Positions 23,137 through 30,638 of a stretch of 50,215 nt of DNA are shown piece by piece. The stretch comes from a bacterium (GTDB lineage: Bacteria; Bacillota_I; Bacilli_A; RF39; UBA660), in NCBI GenBank assembly GCA_030539175.1, contig JAUNSN010000005.1, positions 1 through 50,215 of the forward strand, given 5' to 3'. Position 1 is the stretch's first letter, and each line of letters starts with the position of its first letter. Made by a program: the position numbers and the translations under genes. The notes under the pieces were generated by a model that worked only from the letters and a program-made list of their open reading frames with translations, did no database searches and had not been told where the DNA came from.

Positions 23137-25980
23137 ATGCAAAAGAAAATAATAAAATATTTATTTTTATTAGTAGTAGCAATGGGATATATGTTTATAG
23201 GCAGTACAGAAGTAAAGGCTGAAACATCAACATTAACTAGAGATAAAGTTGCTAATTACTATTATGAAAGAACAAGACCAAATTATTATTTTTCATATCA
23301 ACATTCATTTTATACCTTCAATGGTAGAGTAGCGTATTGTATCGAACCAGGTGTAGATATAATTTATTCTAATTATAATGTACATACTGATTTAAATGTA
23401 TCAGGTCTTACTCAAGAACAATTAAATAAAGCAAAATTAATTGCTTATTATGGTTTTGAATTTCCTGGTCATCAAACAACAAAATTTAGGGTGGCAACGC
23501 AAAAAATGCTATGGGAATCGGTTTCCGATTTTCATTTTGAATATTATACAGAAAGATATGGAAATGGAAGTTATATAAATTTATCACCTGAAATTAATGA
23601 AATATCTAATTTGGTTGCAAATCATTATAAAAGACCATCTTTTAACGGAACAACCGTAACAACAGAAGTTGGTAAAACTACAACAATAACTGATACTAAT
23701 GGGGTATTAAGCAATTTTGAAGTTTATGGTGAAAATATTGCAAATGTAACAATTGAAGGAAATAATTTATCTTTTACACCTCAAACGGTAGGGGATATAA
23801 AGTTATCATTTGTTAAAAAGCAATATCAAAATCGAGTATCAGTCGTTTATACTTCTGGAGCATCACAAAAAATGTTATCATCTGGAACACTTGATCCTGT
23901 ATATACTATTTTAAACGTAAATAGTTTAGGAGGAACAGTTGAACTTAATAAAAAAGATAGCATAACAAAAACTATAACACCATCAGGGGAGGCGAGTTTA
24001 AATAAAGCAATATATGGAGTTTATGATAATAATAATGTTTTAATTGAAAGAATAACAACTAATGAAAATGGGTTGGCAATAAGTTCACCCTTACCATCAA
24101 CTGGAACATTTTATATACAAGAAATTAGTCCTAGCACTGGGTATCAATTAGATACTACGAAGTATTATTTTGAAAGTGTTATTGGTGAATTACATCCGAG
24201 TATAACAGTCTATGAAAATGTTATCAATAGAGATGTTGAAATAACTAAAGTAGTTGCAAGTAATGAAACAGGAATAATGATACCAGAAGTTGGTTCAAAG
24301 TTTGAATTTTATAATAATAAAGGAGTTTTGGTTGATACACTTACAACTAATAAAGATGGAAAAATTAATATAAATTTACCTTATGGAACTTATAATGTAA
24401 AACAAATTACAGCTCCTAAAGGTTATGAGAAAATGAAAGATTTTAAAATAACAATTACTTCAATGGGGGAAAAAGAAAATATAGTTATTTCAAATGCAAT
24501 GGTATCAGCAAAATTAAAAATAACAAAGGTTGATAGTGAAACGGGGGATACTATTTTACAAGCAGGTGTTAAATTCAAAATAAAAAATACTGATACTAAT
24601 GAATATGTAAAACAAACTGTTACTTATCCTACAAGAATTACTTATGAAGTTTATGAAACTGATGAAAAAGGAATGCTTATAACACCTTATCCACTTGATG
24701 CAGGAAATTATGAGTTAGAAGAAATATCTGCACCATATGGATATTATTTAGATGGATCAAATATTACTTTTACAATAGATGAAAATAGTAATATTATTAC
24801 TGATGAATTATATGGGAAAATATTTTCAATAAGTGTTTTAAATAAAGCAGTAAAAGGTCAGATAGAAATATATAAAAAGGGTGAGGCTTTAACAAATATA
24901 GAAAATACTGAAAAAGGATATAATTTTATCTATAAAAATATAGTTTTGTCAGGTGCAGTATTTAATATATATGCAAATGAAGATATTTATGATATGACAG
25001 GAAATTTGATATATTCAAAAGATGAATTAGTAGAAACTTTAAAAAGTAATGAATTAGGGTATGCTATAACAAGCAAACTACATTTAGGAAAATATTATAT
25101 TTTAGAGCAAACAGCACCAGAAGGATATATACTTGATGAAACAAAGTATAATATATCTTTAGAATATGAAAATCAAAATGCAAGTGTTGTAATAAAAACT
25201 AAAGAAATGTTAAATAATAGAAAAACTGTTGAACTTAATTTAGTTAAATATGGAGAAACTTATAAATTTGAAGATAATAATATTATTTATTCTTATGATG
25301 TTTTAAAAGGTGCAATTTTTGGAGTATATACTAAAAATAATATATATGACTATTTAGGTAATTTATTATTAGAAGAAAACACTTTAATAGATACAATAAT
25401 TTCAAACGAAAATGGAATTGCAAAATTAAATGTTTCACTTCCATTTGGTAGTTATTACATTAAAGAACTAAAAGCTCCAATAGGATATATTATGAGTGAT
25501 AATATTTATGAGTTTGAATTTATAAATACCGATACAAATAATTTAGTAATTGATATTTTAGATAAAGAAGAAAATATTAAAAATAATTTAATAAAAGGGG
25601 GCATTGTTTTAACAAAGAAATCTTCTACTGATGGAAAACTTCTATCTGATGCAATTTTTGAAATCTATATGGAAGATGGAACTTTAGTAGGTACTTTTAA
25701 AACAAATAATTTAGGTGTGATAGAGTTAAATAATATTCCTTATGGTAAGTATTATTTAATAGAAAAACTAGCACCAATTGGATATGAAATAGATAATCAA
25801 AAATATTATTTTGAAATTACTGAAAATGAAAAAATAATTGAATTAGAAATAACAAATGAAGAAACAGTATTACCTAAAACATATTTAGATGATAGTGTTA
25901 TGAAAATTGCATTATCACTATTAGGTATTGGGTGTGTTATTTTAATAAGTTATGCAATAAAAAAGAAAGGGGGAAAATAA
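23137..25980 (+). CDS. LPxTG-anchored thioester/SpaA-repeat surface adhesin
   Basis: 947 aa from the ATG at 23137, which follows AGAAAGGAG (an ATG at 23119 lies before that site). A signal peptide ends near ...EVKA (residue 28). A thioester domain follows with Cys68 in AYCIEPG and Gln122 in RVATQKMLW, which would form an internal Cys-Gln thioester for covalent attachment. Six SpaA/Cna_B-like domains come next, each ending in a pattern such as YYIKELKAPIGY, and many probably form Lys-Asn isopeptides. The C-terminus has the sorting motif LPKTY (912-916), a membrane helix and a KKKGGK tail. It would be linked to the wall by the sortase encoded at 40.2 kb and mediate cell contact during conjugation or host adhesion. 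Confidence 0.9.
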   Translation: MQKKIIKYLFLLVVAMGYMFIGSTEVKAETSTLTRDKVANYYYERTRPNYYFSYQHSFYTFNGRVAYCIEPGVDIIYSNYNVHTDLNVSGLTQEQLNKAKLIAYYGFEFPGHQTTKFRVATQKMLWESVSDFHFEYYTERYGNGSYINLSPEINEISNLVANHYKRPSFNGTTVTTEVGKTTTITDTNGVLSNFEVYGENIANVTIEGNNLSFTPQTVGDIKLSFVKKQYQNRVSVVYTSGASQKMLSSGTLDPVYTILNVNSLGGTVELNKKDSITKTITPSGEASLNKAIYGVYDNNNVLIERITTNENGLAISSPLPSTGTFYIQEISPSTGYQLDTTKYYFESVIGELHPSITVYENVINRDVEITKVVASNETGIMIPEVGSKFEFYNNKGVLVDTLTTNKDGKININLPYGTYNVKQITAPKGYEKMKDFKITITSMGEKENIVISNAMVSAKLKITKVDSETGDTILQAGVKFKIKNTDTNEYVKQTVTYPTRITYEVYETDEKGMLITPYPLDAGNYELEEISAPYGYYLDGSNITFTIDENSNIITDELYGKIFSISVLNKAVKGQIEIYKKGEALTNIENTEKGYNFIYKNIVLSGAVFNIYANEDIYDMTGNLIYSKDELVETLKSNELGYAITSKLHLGKYYILEQTAPEGYILDETKYNISLEYENQNASVVIKTKEMLNNRKTVELNLVKYGETYKFEDNNIIYSYDVLKGAIFGVYTKNNIYDYLGNLLLEENTLIDTIISNENGIAKLNVSLPFGSYYIKELKAPIGYIMSDNIYEFEFINTDTNNLVIDILDKEENIKNNLIKGGIVLTKKSSTDGKLLSDAIFEIYMEDGTLVGTFKTNNLGVIELNNIPYGKYYLIEKLAPIGYEIDNQKYYFEITENEKIIELEITNEETVLPKTYLDDSVMKIALSLLGIGCVILISYAIKKKGGK

Positions 25981-25981
25981 A

Positions 25982-26335
25982 ATGGAAGAAAGACAATTAA
26001 GAAGAAACAGTTCTAGCTTAATTGGAAATATATCTTCAATAGGAGATATTAAAACTAAATCAAATGGTAAAGAATATAGATATATTAATATTGCTCAAAA
26101 TGATAGTTTTAATGATAAAGGTAAGTTCTATCCAATTTTTTTAGAGGGAGAAACATTAGATATGAATAAAGATTTGACAGTTGGGCAAAGAATTTATGTT
26201 TCAGGAAAACTTGAATCTTATGTTAACGAAGATAAAGAAAATGTTTTATATGTTAAAGCATTTGAAATTGAAGAATTAGAAAAAACAAAAACACAAGATC
26301 AAACAGAAGAGCAAGAAAATGATATGCCATTTTAA
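25982..26335 (+). CDS. single-stranded DNA-binding protein
   Basis: 117 aa with an SSB-type OB-fold pattern (SLIGNISSIGDIKTKSNGKE, then RYINIAQND, FYPIFLEGE, GQRIYVSGKLESYV) and an acidic C-terminal tip, EQENDMPF, like the DDIPF tail that recruits partner proteins. Shorter than cellular SSB (about 160 aa). It would coat transferred single strands after conjugation. It starts one base after the adhesin stop, and a GTAA-looped hairpin follows its end. Confidence 0.85.
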   Translation: MEERQLRRNSSSLIGNISSIGDIKTKSNGKEYRYINIAQNDSFNDKGKFYPIFLEGETLDMNKDLTVGQRIYVSGKLESYVNEDKENVLYVKAFEIEELEKTKTQDQTEEQENDMPF

Positions 26336-26357
26336 GGGAACTCGTAAGAGTTCCTTT
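26334..26357 (+). terminator. stem-loop after the SSB gene
   Basis: GGAACTC/GAGTTCC with a GTAA loop, extended by weaker pairs. Only three Ts follow, so it may stabilise the RNA or terminate only partly. Confidence 0.55.
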
Positions 26358-26379
26358 AAAAATATATGAAAGGAGATCT

Positions 26380-26697
26380 ATGGGGGACAAAATATTTATT
26401 ATAGTTGATGATTGTGTATGGAATTATGATGGTTATGTAAATATTGTAGGGATAACTAGAGATAAAGATATTGCAAAACAATTGTTGAACAAATATGTAA
26501 AGAAAACAAAAGAAGAAATAAAATTTGAAGAACTAAATGCTATAAAAGACAGTAATGAGTTAAATTATGATAATTTTGATGGTTGTTGGATTTATAGTCA
26601 AAGTGAAACGGATTTCTTGTTATATCAAAATGGAAAATATAACTCTAATCATATAGATATTAGCATAATTGAAAAAAAGATAATTAGTAATGTCTAA
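26380..26697 (+). CDS. 105-aa hypothetical protein
   Basis: ATG at 26380 follows AAAGGAG. It starts MGDKIFIIVDDCVWNYDGY and contains a helical middle (KDIAKQLLNKYVKKTKEEIK) and an acidic, aromatic end (NYDNFDGCWIYSQSETDFLL). It is soluble, with no signal or membrane segment. I do not recognise it. It is the first of four small acidic proteins before the conjugation channel genes; such ICE genes often counter host defences or host responses, which is only an inference here. Confidence 0.65.
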   Translation: MGDKIFIIVDDCVWNYDGYVNIVGITRDKDIAKQLLNKYVKKTKEEIKFEELNAIKDSNELNYDNFDGCWIYSQSETDFLLYQNGKYNSNHIDISIIEKKIISNV

Positions 26698-26729
26698 ACA
26701 AATTACAATTAAATTAAAGGAGGGAAAAG

Positions 26730-27236
26730 ATGAAATACTATGAAACAAGTTATTTGGATTTATTTACAAAAAAAGAATTAGAGAAAATAGGTTTATATAG
26801 TTACGACATAAGAGCTGATGATTTTTGTAATGAACCTGCAACAATTGAAAAACAAGTATATGTAAATAAAATTGGATCAATTATAACTGATAAACCAATA
26901 ATATTTAATGTACATAATTTTAAAGATTATGAAAGTTTTCTTAATGAAAATGAAATTGTCTATGAGTTAGATGAACTAATTGATGATAATAAATATATTG
27001 ATTATGGTGAAATTGATTTAAGTGATGATGAAATGATTAAACACGAATTTAATAATACTTTTAATTCCTGTGATAATTTTGAAGAAATAAGCAAATTAAC
27101 TCCAAAAGAAAAGAAAGAAATGATATTAGAAAGATACCATAATGTTAATGACTATGCTTTAATTGAAAATACCTTAAATAAATATAAATTATTTTATATT
27201 GAAAAAGAAAAGGTATTAGAGGATTTGGAGAGATAA
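26730..27236 (+). CDS. 168-aa protein with an LPD28-like segment
   Basis: The N-terminal third (GLYSYDIRADDFCNEPATIE, then VYVNKIGSIITDKPIIF) resembles the LPD28 domain found in large polyvalent proteins of mobile elements; the match is by eye. The rest is acidic and helical (DEMIKHEFNNTFNSCDNFEE, KEKKEMILERY). AGGAGGG precedes the ATG, and the stop lies two bases before the next gene, so it is tightly coupled. No enzyme motif is seen. LPD-domain proteins are thought to help incoming elements establish; the exact activity is unknown. Confidence 0.6.
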   Translation: MKYYETSYLDLFTKKELEKIGLYSYDIRADDFCNEPATIEKQVYVNKIGSIITDKPIIFNVHNFKDYESFLNENEIVYELDELIDDNKYIDYGEIDLSDDEMIKHEFNNTFNSCDNFEEISKLTPKEKKEMILERYHNVNDYALIENTLNKYKLFYIEKEKVLEDLER

Positions 27237-27237
27237 T

Positions 27238-27927
27238 ATGTTGAAAATAAATAAGGGACAAATATTTCAAGCACAAAATGGTAATTTATATGTATTTCTA
27301 GGATATAAAACCGATAAATCAATATATTATACTAATCTTAATTTTGAAGATGATGAAGAAATTATGCTAAATGATATAGATATAGTAGAAGAAATAAAAA
27401 GTGAATATAATGACTATGTAAAAAACTATACTTGGTATTTCAATTGTAAAGAAGAACTTGATAACTCAACTTTGGAAGAGAAACTCGACAGATGTTTATC
27501 TAATTTTCAAAATGATACAAATGACTGGGAAGAAGAATTAATAGTTGATAATATTGATTTTAGAATTAGTAAAATAGGCAGTTTAGTAAAAGGAATATCT
27601 TATTTTGAACAATATAATCAATTTTATGAAACAATAGGATTTTTAATAGAAACTGAAACTTTTAAGGATAATGAAAGTTTAGAAAAAAACATTGGATTTT
27701 ATGCTATATATCATTCTAATTGCAATATTTATGCACCAAAAACTTTTTTCTATCCATTTGATACTAATGATTTTACTAATAAAAAGTTTTATAACAGAAA
27801 TTCTAAAGACTATATGTGTGTAGAAGAAGTATTAGTTAATCAAAATGATATTAATAAATGGATAAAAGAAAATAATTATGATATTAATAAATATAATACA
27901 AAAGATGAATATGAAATGAACATTTAA
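27238..27927 (+). CDS. 229-aa hypothetical protein
   Basis: An acidic, aromatic-rich soluble protein. It begins MLKINKGQIFQAQNGNLYVF, an SH3-like strand pattern (GxIFxxxNGxxYxFLGY), then has a long acidic helical region and a C-terminal part with LIETETFKDNESLEK and MCVEEVLVNQNDINKWI. I do not recognise the family. It starts two bases after the LPD28-like gene and is translated with it. Confidence 0.6.
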   Translation: MLKINKGQIFQAQNGNLYVFLGYKTDKSIYYTNLNFEDDEEIMLNDIDIVEEIKSEYNDYVKNYTWYFNCKEELDNSTLEEKLDRCLSNFQNDTNDWEEELIVDNIDFRISKIGSLVKGISYFEQYNQFYETIGFLIETETFKDNESLEKNIGFYAIYHSNCNIYAPKTFFYPFDTNDFTNKKFYNRNSKDYMCVEEVLVNQNDINKWIKENNYDINKYNTKDEYEMNI

Positions 27928-27936
27928 GGGGGAATT

Positions 27937-28500
27937 ATGAACAAAGACAAAATAGTAGAATTGTATAATATAATGTTAGGATATGATAGCACTACGATTA
28001 CAAAAACATTTCTTTTATATTCTCGTGGAGAAATTATTAAAGGACATAGAGAGTCAATAACTCCACTTGAAGAATATGCAATAGAAAGAACTTATGAAGA
28101 ATATTTAGATAATGATGATATGAAGTTTATTAATGAAAATTTAGTAGAAATATTTGATGAGTCAAAGTTCAGATTAGCAGATGAAGATTTGTTTGAAGAA
28201 ATTAGTGAATTATTGGATGAACTTGATAATTATGATTTTAATTATAAATTAAAAAAATCCTTTGATATGGATACAAAAGAATCTTTTGATGAGGATAAAA
28301 TAGAAGAAATAGTTTATAGTGATGATTTAGATAAATTGCTTGATTATTTTAAAGATTTAAAAGACAGTGATGAATTGTTTGGTTTAATTGAAAAAAGTGT
28401 ATTTAATAGTGAGTGTTATAATAATATGGTTAATAAAATAATTCCATCACTTGAATATATTGAAGAAAATTTGGATAATGAAAAAGAATTTGAAATGTAA
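27937..28500 (+). CDS. 187-aa hypothetical acidic protein
   Basis: Very acidic and helical (DEDLFEEISELLDELDNYDF, then FDEDKIEEIVYSDDLDKLLD). It starts MNKDKIVELYNIMLGYDST after AAGGGGGA. Such acidic proteins can be DNA mimics that block DNA-binding defence enzymes, but the sequence alone does not show that. No known domain. The stop codon lies within an intrinsic terminator just before the VirB2-like gene. Confidence 0.6.
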   Translation: MNKDKIVELYNIMLGYDSTTITKTFLLYSRGEIIKGHRESITPLEEYAIERTYEEYLDNDDMKFINENLVEIFDESKFRLADEDLFEEISELLDELDNYDFNYKLKKSFDMDTKESFDEDKIEEIVYSDDLDKLLDYFKDLKDSDELFGLIEKSVFNSECYNNMVNKIIPSLEYIEENLDNEKEFEM

Positions 28501-28516
28501 TGTTTCAATTTTTTTT
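28490..28516 (+). terminator. terminator within the ICE operon
   Basis: TTGAAA/TTTCAA with a 7-base loop is followed by eight Ts and overlaps the stop codon of the acidic protein. It may lower expression of the channel genes unless antiterminated. Confidence 0.7.
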
Positions 28517-28536
28517 ATGAAAAGGGGGAATAAAGA

Positions 28537-28818
28537 ATGTTAAATAAAGTATATTTACTGGCAATAGAAAAATTAGAGGGTGGAACATATACAATAGATA
28601 CAATAATTCAAGCAATAAAAACAGTTAATGACTGGGCATTAAGAATAGGGATTGCTCTTGCAGGTGTATCACTTGTAATTGGATTTGTAATGTATGCTGT
28701 TGTAGATGTAGATCAAAAACCTAGAATAAAACAAAGAATAATACAAACTTTGCTTGGAATTGCAGGAATTATATTAGCAATATCACTTGTAAATATAGTA
28801 ATAGATTTATTTTCATAG
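28537..28818 (+). CDS. VirB2/TrbC-like pilin or channel subunit
   Basis: 93 aa with two transmembrane helices (ALRIGIALAGVSLVIGFVMY and GIAGIILAISLVNIVIDLF) separated by a short basic loop (DQKPRIKQRI), the size and topology of VirB2-like T4SS subunits of Gram-positive elements. There is no clear cleavable signal. It starts the channel gene block and is followed by the VirB6-like gene. Its position before VirB6/VirB3/VirB4 genes supports the role more than the sequence does. Confidence 0.75.
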   Translation: MLNKVYLLAIEKLEGGTYTIDTIIQAIKTVNDWALRIGIALAGVSLVIGFVMYAVVDVDQKPRIKQRIIQTLLGIAGIILAISLVNIVIDLFS

Positions 28819-28828
28819 GAGGTAAAAT

Positions 28829-30298
28829 ATGTTATTAAAAGCATTGGATTTACTCCGTACAATTGGATGGGGAATTATTCATTTTATTTTTGATTTAATT
28901 GATTCATTATACGAAATAATGCAAGAATTAAATAGTATAGATATTATTAATACCTTATCTGAAAATACAATATTTACAAAGTTTTATTCGGGAATAATCA
29001 CAATAGCTTTAACTTTGTTTGGATTATTTGTAATATGGCAGTTTGTAAATAAAATAATAGATCCAGAAGAAGGACAAAGTGTAAAACAAATATGTTTAGA
29101 AATAGCAAAATGTGGTCTGTTTATAGTTCTTACAACTTTTTTGTTTTCACAAGTAGCAACTTTTTCAATAAAACTTGCAGGTTATACTTCAAATATATTT
29201 ACCTCGGAAACAAGTTCTGGTCTTGGAACTAGTATGCTTACTATGTATGTTGGCTTTAATGATGCTTATGTTGATAGTGATGAATTTAAAAACGAAAATT
29301 ATGTTTCTACAATTAAGGATAACACATTTACAGATGCAGAAAAATATAATGATAAATTTGTAACTAGTGATAGGTTTATAATTCCAGATAAAAAAGCATA
29401 CAAATATGACATAAATTGGATAATGGCAATACTGTGCGGTGGTTTTTACTTATATACCCTTGTATTTGCAGGAATGATGTTAGGTAGAAGGCAAATAGAA
29501 TTTTTATTTCTATTTGTTATATCACCAGTAATATTTGCAACATCAGTTGGAAATAAACAAAGAAGAGGTGCAGTAATTGAACAATTAGTATCTTTAACCC
29601 TTCAGTCTGCAGTAGTAATGTTGATAATAAATATTACAGCAGTAATTATGATGGAAATAAACAATACCACTTTCTTTACTGGAGATTTTCAAGATGTTGT
29701 TTTAAAATCATTACTCTATATTGGATGTGCTAGTTTCTTACTTACTGGTTCACAAATGATAAATAGATTTATAGGTGCTAATGTGAGTGCAGCTAGTGGT
29801 AGAGAACAACTAATGAGTTTAATGGGATATGGCAATGTAGTTGGAGGAATTGCTGGTAGAGTAGGAAATGCAGGAATAGGTGCTGGTTTACTAGCAGGTG
29901 GAGCAGGAATGAAAGGGTTAAGTAAGGTTGCTGACAAAACACATTTAGGACAAGCACTTGCAAAACCAGTTAATTCTCTTGTATCACAAGCAGGTCAGGG
30001 AATATCAACTTTTGGAGCATCATTTGGAACACCACCAGGTAGTGATAATTCAAGTGGTAATGCTTTATCAAGATTAATGCACTCTACTGGAGATAAAATT
30101 AATTCATTTGGAGCTGGAATATCTTCAAAAGCACAAACTAATATTGCAAATAAAAAAGGTTTTGGTATTAATAGTAAGCTTAATAGAAGTAGCAGTAATA
30201 TGATGAAAAGTGGTGTTTCTAACATTACAAGTGCAATGTCAACAAGACCAATTAGAAGAAACTTTAATAATCCATATTCAAATAGAAACAAGATATAA
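28829..30298 (+). CDS. VirB6/TrbL-like T4SS membrane protein
   Basis: 489 aa polytopic protein. Hydrophobic helices lie at roughly residues 8-30, 55-76, 92-112, 195-218, 222-245, 250-275 and 288-310, with an extracellular loop at about 120-190. A Gly/Ser/Asn-rich tail (GNAGIGAGLLAGGAGMKGL, then basic RRNFNNPYSNRNKI) follows. This is the pattern of VirB6-family inner channel proteins. It lies between the VirB2-like and VirB3-like genes and has GGAGGT before its start. Confidence 0.8.
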   Translation: MLLKALDLLRTIGWGIIHFIFDLIDSLYEIMQELNSIDIINTLSENTIFTKFYSGIITIALTLFGLFVIWQFVNKIIDPEEGQSVKQICLEIAKCGLFIVLTTFLFSQVATFSIKLAGYTSNIFTSETSSGLGTSMLTMYVGFNDAYVDSDEFKNENYVSTIKDNTFTDAEKYNDKFVTSDRFIIPDKKAYKYDINWIMAILCGGFYLYTLVFAGMMLGRRQIEFLFLFVISPVIFATSVGNKQRRGAVIEQLVSLTLQSAVVMLIINITAVIMMEINNTTFFTGDFQDVVLKSLLYIGCASFLLTGSQMINRFIGANVSAASGREQLMSLMGYGNVVGGIAGRVGNAGIGAGLLAGGAGMKGLSKVADKTHLGQALAKPVNSLVSQAGQGISTFGASFGTPPGSDNSSGNALSRLMHSTGDKINSFGAGISSKAQTNIANKKGFGINSKLNRSSSNMMKSGVSNITSAMSTRPIRRNFNNPYSNRNKI

Positions 30299-30314
30299 AG
30301 GGGTGATTAAATAA

Positions 30315-30638
30315 ATGTATATAACAGTTAAAACGATAAAAAGAAATCTAGGATTTAAAGGATTAGAAATAAGTGATTTACTTATTGCTTTTCCTTTTGT
30401 TGCACTTTTTCTTATATTATTTTGTTTTACAAAAATTAAATTAATAGGACTAGCTATTCTGGTAATTGGATTATTTTTATTAATTCCTATAACAGTAAGT
30501 CAAAAAAATAGAATGTATAAAATAATGAAACTTGTTATTGATTATTTGAAAAGAAAAAAGGAGTATATATATTTCAAAGAAGATAAAAAAGATAAAGGAG
30601 GATTAAATGAAATCATTAGAAAAACGATTAAAATATAA
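30315..30638 (+). CDS. PrgI/VirB3-like T4SS protein
   Basis: 107 aa with two hydrophobic helices (SDLLIAFPFVALFLILFCF and LIGLAILVIGLFLLIPITV) and a basic cytoplasmic tail, matching the PrgI family (VirB3-like) that precedes the VirB4 ATPase in Gram-positive T4SS. The 3' end overlaps the VirB4 gene start by 32 bases. Confidence 0.8.
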   Translation: MYITVKTIKRNLGFKGLEISDLLIAFPFVALFLILFCFTKIKLIGLAILVIGLFLLIPITVSQKNRMYKIMKLVIDYLKRKKEYIYFKEDKKDKGGLNEIIRKTIKI

